From contig OZ020258.1 of the NCBI GenBank assembly GCA_963971285.1, positions 6,592,614 through 6,656,613 on the forward strand: 64,000 nucleotides of DNA. The letters run 5' to 3'. Position 1 is the first letter of the stretch; each line of letters starts with the position of its first letter. The position numbers and the translations under genes are program-made. The notes under the pieces were generated by a model. It was not told where the DNA came from, did no database searches, and saw nothing but the letters and a program-made list of their open reading frames with translations. Below, piece after piece: positions 21,861-32,220 of this stretch. Source of the stretch: Astropecten irregularis. Its lineage: Eukaryota > Echinodermata > Asteroidea > Paxillosida > Astropectinidae.

Positions 21861-22224
21861 TTTAAAGGTAATATCATACTTTGGTTTTTGTCAAAGAAAT
21901 GCAGATGCATGGTCAAAAATATCAAGGAAGATAAAGTAACAGTCATCTGTGAAAATGTCAGTCCCATACGGCTTCCACTTTTGAGAAAACATTGAAAAAA
22001 CGACCACAGTTTTTCTTGAGTCTTTTCTCTTTTATTTGTTATCTTTAAAAGGTCAAGAAAAATGTTTGTCGTGTTTTACTCTTTTATGGATAAATGCAGC
22101 ATTTCAAACAGAAAAATGTTAATGGTATGTTTCTACCATCACCATCTTTATACCCTGTAAGTTATAGGTAAATCTGTGAAGATTTCTGTTTCGGTATGCT
22201 ACCCAAAGTATGATAGTACCTTTA
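21861..22224. mobile_element. Family-A MITE, full-length copy
   Basis: TTTAAAGGTAATATCATACT left, AAAGTATGATAGTACCTTTA right, 364 bp, no coding capacity. Confidence 0.8.
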
Positions 22225-22249
22225 TTCAGTTTCTATGATACTTATCCTA

Positions 22250-22430
22250 ATGTGTCACAAGAGGGCGCTAGACCAATTGACCATGTGTACACAAGTTTGT
22301 CTTCAGTTGCAAAGTTTTTCCCCCTTCTAATAATGAGGCCAGTGCATTTAATTACATAGCGCATTGTTAATAATTGTGAGGACGCCATTTGCTGTTGATA
22401 GGAATTCAAATTGGTTGGAGGAAATAATCC
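22250..22430. repeat. Block-E repeat (inverted copy of 11268-11420)
   Basis: TCACAAGAGGGCGCTAGACC to TTTGCTGTTGATAGGAATTC matches in reverse. Confidence 0.65.
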
Positions 22431-22569
22431 CTAATTTGGAATTCTTGAAGTATGGCAAATTTTTTCTATGCAACGCAGAGCAGCTTTTTGTCCATTTGCA
22501 GCGTGAAAGTGTACATGTCACATGCACATGGTTCTCAAGACACTTCAAAGCATGGTGACTATCAGCCCA

Positions 22570-22967
22570 GGAGTCAATTTCACGAAGTCCTTTGATCGAT
22601 CGATCGTAACTCGAGTTATGATGGATAACCCATCTTAGGGGGCATCCTAGCCTACAAAGGACTGCAATGCATCATATTTCACCAAACTCATCGTAACTTA
22701 CTATAAAGTCGTAGGACTTATGATGCATTGCAGTCCTACGTAGGATAGTCCCAGGCATGTATTTTGAACTTAACAAAAAACAAGGAAATTCCAATCTTCA
22801 CCATACTTTGTACAATGTTTTTCACTTTTTAATGGTATAAGAGTGATGTGAAAAAATAAGATGAAATCAGCTGATCTGAGGACAAGTTGCATGCATGAAA
22901 TCCCCCTATAGGTAACTTGAGTTACGATCGATCGTAGGGCTTCGTGATATCGACCCCTGCTTATCTA
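22570..22967. mobile_element. Family-D MITE, expanded copy
   Basis: GGAGTCAATTTCACGAAGTC and CTTCGTGATATCGACCCC bound it. Two inner repeats of AGGACTGCAATGCATCAT lie in opposite orientation, and GATCGATCGATCG lies near the left end. Confidence 0.65.
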
Positions 22968-23049
22968 GGATGACACATTAATTAAAAAATATCTTTCTAC
23001 ATCTTGGATTGTTGGTCATCTCATCTCTTCCAAAATGTATCTTCAATCT

Positions 23050-23747
23050 GGGTCCAATTTCATGGAATCCGTTACGGCCTATTTTTGTGCTTACGGGCAC
23101 TGCTACTCGTGTAATCTGATTCATGGAATCCGTAAGCAAGACTTTCGGTTAGGGTAAGGTACTAGGTTTCCGATTTCCGGGGACAGTCCCCGATTTGACA
23201 GTGCCGTTCCCGATGAAAAATTGTCCCCGAAAATATCCCCGATTCAACGAAATGCCCCCGAAAATTCTGATTGTCCTAAATAAAAAAAAGCTGAACACAA
23301 ATGCTGTGCTGAAGAAGATCCATTCTTCAGAGAAGTATGCGAAGACAACCGCCTAAGACATGTACAATGTAAGTATGTAACCCACTCATGTCAACTGGAC
23401 AAGATGTCCATAGATGCCACCATTTTGCATGTAGGCACCATCTGGATTCAAAAAATTTTCAAAATTATACCCCTCCCCCAGGACACGGATCACTGTCCCC
23501 GGATCATCTCAACAAAATATGGTCACCTTAGGTTTATAGGGAAGAACTTCTAGGGTAACCGTGATTATTTTCTGCTAACGCGGGGGGTAAACGCGCTGTC
23601 ATATGCATTCTGCACAAAGTCCTTACTTACCATTACCAAAAAGAAAACTTTCCCATGTAATACAATGTGCGCTAACCGTAACACTAACCGTAACACACAA
23701 CCGGAAAATTTCCTGCTAACGGTAACGGATTCCATGAAATTGGGCCC
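23050..23747. mobile_element. ~698-bp element with 28-bp terminal inverted repeats
   Basis: GGGTCCAATTTCATGGAATC at the left and its reverse (GATTCCATGAAATTGGGCCC) at the right, with CGTTA continuing. The centre holds a CCCCGA-rich segment (about 23160-23530) that may be a nested insertion. Confidence 0.75.
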
Positions 23748-24774
23748 TGTATCCTAGCTTTGATATTACATGCAGCTTCTACAGGCCAGTACAAAACAAA
23801 AACAGAAAATTACAGTATTGATTTGAATATATTTACAAATTCAAAGCATGTTTATTCTTGGTTTTGTTCAGATGACATCAACTCAGATTATCGTTAAGAC
23901 CATTTTGGTGCACATAGAGTTTATCTGTATAAAGTATTAAGTTTAACAATGGAAATATTTCATTATATTTATCGGTGTGCTTAATTGTTTAGTAAACAAA
24001 CAAAAAATAGGGGTGAAGGGGGTAAAACATTTTTGTTTGCCAAAAGATATTAATAATTTTTATAATAATTATCTGGGTTTTAAAAAATTCTTGGGTTTAT
24101 TTCATGTGGTAAAAAGTTGATAATTATTAATTTAAACTAAAAAAAAAGTTGCAATATATATTGAGTTTATTTATTCCAAAAAAGGACTAAGTGAAAAAAA
24201 GGAGTGCCTAAAGTGTTATAAGAACCATTATTTTTCATTTTGTTTTTTCATAAGTTTTTTTATACGTATGAAGCAGGTTAGCCGATTACTAAGTATATAA
24301 GAACGTTACAGAACAGAAAATGTGTTAATTAAACGCGAACCTAAACCTACACATTCTGCTTGATACGCCAACTTGTGCAGGTGTTAAACAGGAGACTTCC
24401 GTGCAGTGTAGAAATATGGCATACAGGAAGTTTCATTTGAGATGTAAATGGCAGCGACGCGTCCCAAATCTCTGGCTATGAGAAACGGCTGCAGTCACTG
24501 GCTAGTGGCTGGCCATAGGTGCAATGTGTAATATGCAGCCGCAGCCAGATATTTAGAACATGACCAAATGCAAGTCAGTCAAGGGTTAAAAGTTCAAAGG
24601 TCACAGCATCAGATGTGTTGTATCATTTGCTGGATAATCCAAAATGGAGACCATCTATTATCATGGATGAAATGTGATATATTAATTAAAGGGTTTTTTA
24701 TATGCTTTCGTGTGTATTTATGCCGTAATAGTGCCTTAAATAAGCTTTAGTAGGAAATTTATAATATGACTTGA
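23748..24774. other. AT-rich non-coding spacer
   Basis: Poly-A/T tracts, no frame or repeat recognised. Confidence 0.5.
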
Positions 24775-25344
24775 TGACGTCACATCGAGACGCAGTTGAA
24801 AAACTGAAAAGTGTGGAAATGTTGTTTTTTGACCGACTTCGACATTTCTTTACTTCAGGGAAAATGTGGTGCATTACGCAACATACAAAATATTGGCCAA
24901 TTTTCCACAGGACGTGGACACATATTAATACATGTATGCAGGGTTTTCACTTTTATCTAAACATTTTTCAGATTTTTTTCTCTGAATACCAAATTGAAAA
25001 TCCCTGAGTACATGTGAGTGAGAAGATTTAAGCTTGTATCTTTAATTTCTTTCCAAATTCACACAAGTGTTTTATTATGAAAATTGAAAATTGAAATATG
25101 ATTTGGATCGCCTCTGTGCCATAAGTGAATACTAGTTTGCTTAAGCCTGGTTAGACATTGTATATTTTTGATAGTTTAATTGTATTCATTAACAAAAAAT
25201 AAAAACAATTATGAAAAAAAATCCATGCCAATTAATTCACATTGTAGAATTGTTGACAAATAAAAAATATAAAAAATATATGTATTACAAAATATTGGTA
25301 TTAAAATCGCTTCATATTTTGTTTTTATTTCATAAAAATTAGTT

Positions 25345-25724
25345 TTAAAGGTAATTTCAGACATGATGTACTTTGGTTTTTGTCAAAGAAATGCAGATTC
25401 ATGGGCAAAAATATCAAGGAAGATACAGTGTAGCAGCCATCTGCGAAATTTTCAGTTCCATACGGTGCGCACGTTTTCAGAAAATAGTGAAAAATGCCCA
25501 CAGTATTTTTTTTTTTCAATCTTTTCACCGTTATTTTTTATCTTTAAAAGATAAAATTGTTTTTGGTCATTGGTTTTACACATTTCTGGATAATTTACAG
25601 CACTCCTGGTAGGAAAATTTTTAACGGCATGTTTCTACCATCACCATGCATCTTTATACCATGTAATGTTACAGGTAAATCTGTTAAGATTTCTGTTTCA
25701 GTATGATAGTACATGTACCTTTAA
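25345..25724. mobile_element. Family-A MITE, full-length copy
   Basis: Starts TTTAAAGGTAATTTC, ends GTACCTTTAA, and keeps GCAGATTCATGGGCAAAAAT and ATCTTTAAAAGAT in the centre. Confidence 0.75.
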
Positions 25725-26030
25725 TAATGGAAATGATGCGTATAAAAAATCATGTTAATCTGATCATAAGTGATAAAGGCAACCTTTCTACCAGTTTTTC
25801 TTGAATTTATACTCGAAAGAGGCAATTCGTGGTATTTTTTACTGCACAATTTTCTTTTTCTCTTGCTACAAGAATACCAAAAAAAATGAGAAAGTGATTA
25901 TGCACATTTCACAAGGAGTTGAAGAACAAGCAACCAACCCAAGTTCATGCCGTTGCCATGCCAAAAGGTGTCCTTTACCAAAAAGAGTCCTGCTAGTTAG
26001 CATATTGGAATTTGATTGGCTATGCGTCGT

Positions 26031-26038
26031 TGACGTCA
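26031..26038. promoter_or_regulatory. Perfect CRE palindrome beside a reverse CCAAT box
   Basis: TGACGTCA lies just after GATTGGC (about 26013-26019, a CCAAT box on the minus strand). A half-similar ATGACGTC follows at about 26062. It could be a promoter for an unseen transcript, since no protein frame is evident nearby. Confidence 0.25.
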
Positions 26039-26383
26039 CATGGGGCGTGGTGATCCTAGAAATGACGTCTCCCCACGACGCACACAATGTCTCCTCGGTT
26101 TTTATACATCACTCGTCGGCGCGGCCCATCTTCACAGTCCTGTTGTTCTTACACGTTTTGTTCCCATCTTAATTCTATCTGAAAGGACAAACAAGAAATC
26201 GGACATTATCAATTTGCAACAAAAAATCCGCACACAAAAGTCGAAAAAATGTACTCAAATCCATCATATTGCAAATACAATGTATTTGCATGTCATTTAG
26301 ACGTCACAGAGCTTGGTACGAGCACGTACATTATTCGCATGAAAAGATCGAATCTTTCTCTAACCGCGCCGCGTTGACCGGAC

Positions 26384-26857
26384 TTACTCCGAAACTTTTT
26401 CCGTGGGCTTCCAGCCCGATGGTGCGCTCACGAAGTCCGCAAACTCGAACCCTGGACTGACCGTGCATCCAAAGAGTGACCACTCCCCGAGACATTTAGC
26501 GGTCATCCAGTGATCGGCCGGAATCAGCAGCTGGGGCTCCTGGCCCTGGAATATGTCCGTTCCGATGATTCTAGTTCCTGACGGCTGGTGGACCCCGTCA
26601 GGGGAAGCGATCTTCACTTCCACCGGATCTCCCGCGTGGAAGTGATAGAATTTGTCCTTGTCTGTTAGTTTGTGCCAGGCAATGTTGGACCCTTTTACTA
26701 TCAGATAGTAGATGGCCGTACTGTTGCTTTGTCCAGCTTCGTTCTTGCCCTCGGAACGGTACGTTTCCTTGAAGTAACCCCCTTCAGGATGCGGTGTGAG
26801 ATCGAGCAAGTTGGCCACATCTTTCGCTGAAGCGGTTTTCAACTCGAGCCGGTCCAT
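26384..26857 (-). CDS. DUF985 / Cupin_5 family protein, copy 1 (YML079w-like)
   Basis: An intact 157-residue single-domain cupin. Landmarks: HPEGG at 23-27 before YFKETYRS, a strand IYYL near 49-52, W-H at 61-62, the core motif HFHAGDP at 72-78, LLIPADHW at 110-117, and GCTVSPGFEF at 130-139. These are the conserved blocks of DUF985, a small-molecule-binding double-stranded beta-helix family of bacteria, fungi and marine animals whose reaction is not established. Start: the ATG complement at 26855-26857 aligns with the starts of copies 2 and 4. The stop codon overlaps a splice-donor consensus (minus-strand GTAAGT at 26382-26387), so transcripts may splice here and gain a few other C-terminal residues. 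It is nearest to copy 2 and first of four genes on this strand. Confidence 0.88.
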   Translation of the reverse strand: MDRLELKTASAKDVANLLDLTPHPEGGYFKETYRSEGKNEAGQSNSTAIYYLIVKGSNIAWHKLTDKDKFYHFHAGDPVEVKIASPDGVHQPSGTRIIGTDIFQGQEPQLLIPADHWMTAKCLGEWSLFGCTVSPGFEFADFVSAPSGWKPTEKVSE

Positions 26858-28399
26858 TTTGAATCCAGTGTAGTGGGTCTAATCTGCAAACGCATGCAGC
26901 CTGAGCAAACCAGTTTGCACCGTATTGTGTACGTGTCTGCGTCTGCGCGGCCTACAGAGTTTACAGTAGGGCTACATGTTAGCTTACCCGCCAGTATGAC
27001 CTTGTACATGTACATTAAATAATGTACTTTGTACTGTGCTGAGAGATAGGCTCATACATTGGTGAGCACTTATTTCTTATCTCTTTTATGATATCCCGTA
27101 CATAATCCGGTTGGTGGCATCAAAATAACGTGCACAAACAACCCGATATTGCATAAGACCAATTGAAACACCAACCAACGTACACAACCCGATAAAGCTT
27201 CTAATACCAACCACTAGTAAGCGGATCAGGAGCCGGTAAAGGAAAACATATAAGGCTGGTTCAGGTGTTCTGCTTCGACGGTTTTCATACTGTTGCAATT
27301 ATGAAGTTCATAATTGCAACAGTACACGAAGTAGATTTTCATTTATAGCGACCCGTCCCCATATGTTTGCATTACTCCTAGATACATATTTGGGCGTTGC
27401 TAGTCTGGTTCCCTGCCCCCAAAATTCCGACACGTGAGCGTTACAGTGTATAGGGCATATTGCCCCGTGTAGATGAAGTTCCTACACTGCATGGAACTAC
27501 AGTGTTATAACTGGAGGTAGGCTCCATGATACCCAACGTCGGCATTTGAACTTGAAAATGTTCTCGTCTTATGAATTTCGCTGTCATTGTCATCTACATG
27601 AAATATTGACTCACATTGATGACAATGTTTAAATTCGCACGTGACGGGATAACGATTTCTATATTGACTCCCTAGGCCTGCAATATTGTAGCAGTGCCAA
27701 CTGGCTACCGGACTTATCCAACATTGTCAGACAACGGAGAACTTAGTTTTCGATGGTCAGACCGTCAGACCATGACCCTCTCCTAAGTTGCTGTAGGCCT
27801 ACCCCTGGCGTCTTGGTCATGGTGCTTGAAAAGGGAAGTTGCTGTACCCCTTCTTGGTCTTGTGCAACATGGAGGTCGTCCGGGTGCCTGGTATACCTCC
27901 ATGGTTGCAACAAGTTGAACAAGTACGGTGGTCATGATTGTGGGGCCTGTTGACCAAGGAGTGCATCTCCATTTTGTATTTCATTTCATTTTATTACCCA
28001 TTATAACAATTCGCTTCTTCAGCGAATCTCCGATGAATAAAGCGTCAAACACGACACACCGCGGCTTCGCGTTTGTGATGACCAAACAAAGACGGTAGAA
28101 AAAAAGGTCAGTTTCTTCATATGTGCCTTTGGTCATTGTCCAGGGATCTTACATTTACTGGGATGTACGGATGGAACAAATTCGTTAATCACACGTTAAT
28201 AACAAAACAGATGCAAAACACCCATCCCGAAACCCATCCATGTACTTATAAATTTGTTCTCAATTACCGATAAATTCATTCCAAATTTTGTAAATATGTG
28301 TCATTATTATTTTTGGACGAAATGTTCCCAAAGATGGGTAGGCAAATCCTAGGGCTGTTGCTGCTTTCTGACATTCCGGTCCCTTTGATCAGAGTGAAC
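26858..28399. other. Spacer between cupin copies 1 and 2
   Basis: No gene recognised. It includes a perfect 37-base hairpin at 27288-27324 and poorly structured short frames. Confidence 0.4.
27288..27324. repeat. Perfect 18-bp inverted repeat, 1-base loop
   Basis: TACTGTTGCAATTATGAA, then G, then its exact reverse complement. Confidence 0.9.
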
Positions 28400-28873
28400 T
28401 TACTCCGGAACTTTTTCCACGGGCTTCCAGCCCGGTGGTGCGCTCACGAAGTCCGCAAACTCAAACCCTGGACTGACCGTGCATCCAAAGAGTGACCACT
28501 CCCCGAGACATTTGGCGGTCACCCAGTGATCGGCCGGAATCAGCAGCTGGGGTTCCTGGCCCTGGAAGATGTCCGTTCCGAAGATTCTAGTTCCTGACGG
28601 CTGGAGGACCCCGTCAGGGGAAGCGATCTTCACTTCCACCGGATCTCCCGCGTGGAAGTGATAGAATTCGTCCTTGCCTTTTAGTTTGTGCCAGACCGTG
28701 TTGGCCTCTTTTACCATCAAATAGTAGACGGACGTACTGTTGCTTTGTCCAGCTTCGTTCTTGCATTTCGAACGGTACGTTTCCTTGAAGTAACCCCCTT
28801 CAGGATGTGGTGTGAGATCGAGCAACTTGGCCACATCTTCAGCTGAAGCGGTTGTCAACTCAAGTCGGTTCAT
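28400..28873 (-). CDS. DUF985 / Cupin_5 family protein, copy 2
   Basis: Intact, 157 residues from the internal Met at 28871-28873. A longer frame adds 18 residues upstream, but they are basic, unlike the family, and absent from the other copies. Very similar to copy 1: HPEGGYFKETYRS, FYHFHAGDP, LLIPADHW and GCTVSPGFEF are all kept. Replacements are scattered (for example SEGKNE to SKCKNE), consistent with a recent duplication. The stop again overlaps GTAAGT on the minus strand (28398-28403). The 3'-flanking similarity to copy 1 ends close after the stop. Confidence 0.88.
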   Translation of the reverse strand: MNRLELTTASAEDVAKLLDLTPHPEGGYFKETYRSKCKNEAGQSNSTSVYYLMVKEANTVWHKLKGKDEFYHFHAGDPVEVKIASPDGVLQPSGTRIFGTDIFQGQEPQLLIPADHWVTAKCLGEWSLFGCTVSPGFEFADFVSAPPGWKPVEKVPE

Positions 28874-30027
28874 TTGGAATTCAGTAGGTCTGTACCGTCT
28901 TCTAATGGAGATTCTATACCAACGCAAGGAATCCGTACAAAGCTTCCCAAATCAGTTTATGTACCGTATTTTGTACGTGCCAAGCCTACAAACGAACACT
29001 CCAACACTGCAGACCGTCGTGTATCCTGCCAGCCTCGGTCACGCTGAGAGTTTGATCAAACCATGGAGATCAAAGTCCAAAGTAGGTCACACCATGGAGC
29101 TAGCCTTCCTAGCTCCATTGTCACATCATGTAGCTATACGGTCACACTCACAATGTAAATCACATGGCGTTGGTATTAAATGGGCGGGGCTTAAGAGCAA
29201 AGTTAGCCAGAAGTGCAGAACAGTACATATTGTGCCTAGCCCGAATCGATAGAATTACGCAATTTTATCCCTGGGCTGATATACATGTATTAATTCTCAA
29301 AGCACCTCCAGCTTTAAGCTCGGAGCGAAATTCGTCTGTGAGTTGCGTGGTCATATCATGTGCACAAGAGGATCTTCCACACTCAACAAACCTCGCTTTA
29401 TTTGTTATAATCATTAAATTACTTGACATGAGAAACAAAAAATTAACTCACACTGGACACAGAAAGAGAGTCTTTTTGATGATTTTTCTCTCAACATGCT
29501 CAACCCGCAAGCTACCCTAAAATTGAAACTGTCTGAATTTCGTCAATGGGGGCAGCAGATAAATCTGTGTGATTTATTGACGTCACATTACGGAGCCTTC
29601 TCTTTGAATGAAAAGGTCCAAAATCCGAATTTTCTAGATGTGAAGCACAACCGCAAACCACATCGTTTGATTTTAGTCAAGGGTACCGTATAGGTCAGCC
29701 AATCCGGGCATGGAGTCTTGTGCCATATCCTCTTTGAATAATCGTGACTTCGATCGGATACAGTGTACATGTACATGTAAAACTATCATAGGCCTACTGT
29801 GTGAAAAGCTGGGGGTAAAGATCGAGGTGGCACAGCTGACCAATGCTCCAGTTTGAGATATTCAATTATGTATCCAGATCCAGATCCACGCATTGTGTAT
29901 AATTGCTTCTCATGATCTGTTGTGGGTGCACGCGTGCGTGTGTTTCGTTAATCAATTAATATTATTACGGTAGTGATATTTGAAACAGGTGATGAATATT
30001 AAATTATTTTGGTCGGTGAAATAGATA
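28874..30027. other. Spacer between cupin copies 2 and 3
   Basis: No gene recognised; a CRE palindrome at 29578 and a TACATGTACATGTA tract at about 29766. Confidence 0.4.
29578..29585. promoter_or_regulatory. Perfect CRE palindrome upstream of cupin copy 2
   Basis: TGACGTCA about 705 bases 5' of the copy 2 start (minus strand). Further perfect copies occur at 24775-24782 and 26031-26038, near copy 1 on its 3' side. Function is inferred only. Confidence 0.25.
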
Positions 30028-30194
30028 ATATGCAAATTAGGATTGGCCTTCACCGACATGGATGAGCACTAATACACTCAGTGCTTGTGAGTGCATGTGA
30101 ACAAATCACATGCTGTCGGCGGCTCAGGTGGGATTCGAACCCACGACCTCCTGCTTACTAGTGCAGATTCCATACCGCTTGGCCACCGAGCTAG
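30028..30194 (-). repeat. tRNA-derived SINE, minus strand
   Basis: On the minus strand a tRNA-like head (GGTGGCCAAGCGGTA and GTGGGTTCGAATCCCAC, a perfect T stem) is followed by a body shared with 62310-62430 (CTCATCCATGTC, TTTGCATAT). The acceptor stem does not close, so it is a SINE rather than a tRNA gene. Confidence 0.65.
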
Positions 30195-30324
30195 TTGGGG
30201 TCAGCGGGGTGAATCGAATCCATCGAAACAAGTGAATAAATGGTCGCTGACAATACCGCTATGTATTGCTTTTATACGGTGGCTCCACGCACATGACATT
30301 GTGTGTGGATTAAATTAGCTGTAC

Positions 30325-30782
30325 TTACTCGCCTTCTGGTGTCGGTTGCCAGTCTTTCGGCGCCATCACGCGGTCTTCCGACTCAAATCCCGGCCCGACC
30401 GTGCAGCCCACGAGCGACCACTTCCCAAGACTCCCGGCACACTGCCAGTGATCGGCCGGAATCAGCAGCTGAGGTTCCTGGCCCTGGAAGATGTCCGGAC
30501 CGAGCACCTTGGTCTCTTGGCGGTGTCCCGCCGGAGATGCCACCGTCACTTTCACCGGATTTCACCGGACAACTCGTCCTTCCCGACTAACTTATGCCAT
30601 GCCAAGTCTCTGGTTTCCACCATGAGATAATAGATACCGGTCCCGTAATGCTGCCCCGTGGACACGTGCCTGCCCCTGGAGCGGTAGGTTTGCTTGAAGT
30701 AACCGCCTTCCACGTCTGGCTTTAAATTCAGCTTCTTAATGACGTCTTCTGCAGTGGCGTTTTTCAGGTCTTTGCTCTCCAT
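30325..30782 (-). pseudogene. DUF985 / Cupin_5 copy 3, broken at the core motif
   Basis: The 5' part (30552-30782) encodes a recognisable N-terminus with VEGGYFKQTYRS and WHKLVGKDE, then reaches a stop. The 3' part (30325-30555) resumes in another frame with KVTVASP, LLIPADHW and GCTVGPGFE. Between them the H-F-H-A-G block is missing: a net loss of about 10 nt relative to copies 1 and 2, with a direct repeat TCCGGTGAAA at the junction. H of HPEGG is also replaced (DVEGG), and FEF is FES. No GT..AG pair explains the gap. It is most likely a pseudogene; an assembly or sequencing error in the repeat is the alternative. The minus-strand GTAAGT at 30323-30328 overlaps the terminal stop, as in the intact copies. 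Confidence 0.75.
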
Positions 30783-30821
30783 AGTTGATGAGCGAGTCCC
30801 GACGACGTATAATAACAGTAT

Positions 30822-30829
30822 TGACGTCA
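30822..30829. promoter_or_regulatory. Perfect CRE palindrome upstream of cupin copy 3
   Basis: TGACGTCA, the full cAMP-response element, lies 40 bases before the start codon of copy 3 on its 5' side. Position and palindromy are seen; function is inferred. Confidence 0.35.
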
Positions 30830-31058
30830 GTTATTATAGTACCACACGTACTAACTTCATATGCCCACGCTCCGTGGTCTAGACGCATACACAAACTGCA
30901 CAGGACGACCTTTTTATTCATGCCATTTCCTCATAACAATGAGCCTGTACAAACGTACGGTGTGGTAAATATTTCTAAAATATATTTTATTCTTCCTGGG
31001 TCAGGCAAAGGGTAATATGGTTTTGCTTTATTTTGAGCAGAAATACATGGGTGCATGT

Positions 31059-31107
31059 ACTATAGCACACAGTGGGAAGTAAAGGCCACTCCCACTGTGT
31101 GCTATAG
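31059..31107. repeat. 19-bp perfect inverted repeat hairpin
   Basis: ACTATAGCACACAGTGGGA at 31059-31077 pairs exactly with 31089-31107. The loop is 11 bases. It lies between cupin copies 3 and 4. Confidence 0.9.
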
Positions 31108-31447
31108 TGACTTGTGCGTATGATATACAACATCGGATCTGGCAGTTGACTGCATCGGCCTCGACATAGTGCTAGTGCTCGTGTAGTCTGTGTTTACTTG
31201 GACCGTACCCACAAATCGCCTTATTTTTTTACCATTTAGACATGATCGGGCGAGAGTAGGGTCCAAGACTCCAAGTACCGGCAATGTGCTTTCGTTTACA
31301 CTCGGACTATAATTGCTGATGCAGTAGAAAGTTCCCGACATCCCTTTACAAACGGTCTGCGGAACGTGCAGCCATTTTGCTTTCCAAACTGGGCAAATCG
31401 TCAGAACATTATTACATGCAACCGGCTCTGATCTGTGGCGATTTTGG

Positions 31448-31586
31448 GTCATCTCGTACCCAGGTTAACTTGTACACGTACGAAGTATTATGACAGTTTC
31501 GAAGTAGTGTCAGCGGCATCCGCATGCCTCGTGCATTATGGAGTACGACTTGACTTGGGTACGCCTTAACCTGGGTACGAGATGAC
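31448..31586. mobile_element. 139-bp element with 21-bp perfect terminal inverted repeats
   Basis: GTCATCTCGTACCCAGGTTA and its exact reverse bound it. Related GGTACGA(G/C) motifs continue to 31650. Confidence 0.65.
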
Positions 31587-31770
31587 TTTGGTAAGAGTTG
31601 ACTTGGGTGTCATTTTAGTTGGGTACGAGCTAATTACTCAGGTACGACTTGACCCACTGTTCCCTCAGTGGCTGTGGCAAACCTGTCCTCGATACCATAG
31701 CATGTACAATGTTTTATGTAATTTGTGTCTATATAGGCCTATATAATTATTATACTTACTACTGAATGTC

Positions 31771-32220
31771 CTACTCCGACGGAGACCAGCCTTTGGGCGC
31801 CATCTCGAAGTTTTCGAACTCAAAACCCGGAGAGACAGTGCAGCCGAACAGGGTCCACTTCCCAAGACACCTGACGCTCTGCCAGTGATCGCCCGGAATC
31901 AACACCTGAGGTTCCTGTCCCTGGCCGACATCCGGTCCGAAGATCTTGATCCCGCTTTTCGGGAGGAAGCCTTCGGGGTTAGCGATCCTCAGCTCCGCGG
32001 GATCTCCCGCGTAGAAATGCCAGATCTCGTCCTTGTGGCGAATTCGGTGCCATGCTGTGCCGTTCTTGTCTGACACCAAGTGGAAGATTGCCGTGCTGTG
32101 GCAGTCACCGGTGTCGTTTTTACCGGATGAGCGGTACGTTTCCCTGTACCATCCTCCTTCGGGATGCGGTATGAGGTTAAGCCCCTTGATGATATCCTGT
32201 AGGGTCTGGTTATTGTTCAT
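31771..32220 (-). CDS. DUF985 / Cupin_5 family protein, copy 4 (divergent)
   Basis: Intact, 149 residues, and the most diverged of the cluster. All blocks are present: HPEGGWYRETYRS, IWHFYAGDP (core motif with Y for the second H), VLIPGDHW, GCTVSPGFEFENFE. The W-Y after HPEGG and H-F-Y-A-G-D-P are as I recall typical bacterial and fungal members, so this copy may be closest to the ancestral form. The N-terminus MNNNQTLQDIIKGL is shorter than copies 1-2. The stop TAG (31771-31773) lies 12 bases before a minus-strand GTAAGT (31754-31759), consistent with a 3'-UTR intron. Confidence 0.87.
   Translation of the reverse strand: MNNNQTLQDIIKGLNLIPHPEGGWYRETYRSSGKNDTGDCHSTAIFHLVSDKNGTAWHRIRHKDEIWHFYAGDPAELRIANPEGFLPKSGIKIFGPDVGQGQEPQVLIPGDHWQSVRCLGKWTLFGCTVSPGFEFENFEMAPKGWSPSE

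Noticed and set aside
28874-28927. N-terminal 18-residue extension of cupin copy 2
   Set aside because: Basic residues unlike the family and absent from the other copies; the Met at 28871-28873 aligns with their starts.
30121-30194. Functional tRNA-Ser or tRNA-Leu gene on the minus strand
   Set aside because: The T arm is perfect but the acceptor stem fails, and the 3' body matches a second dispersed copy at 62310.
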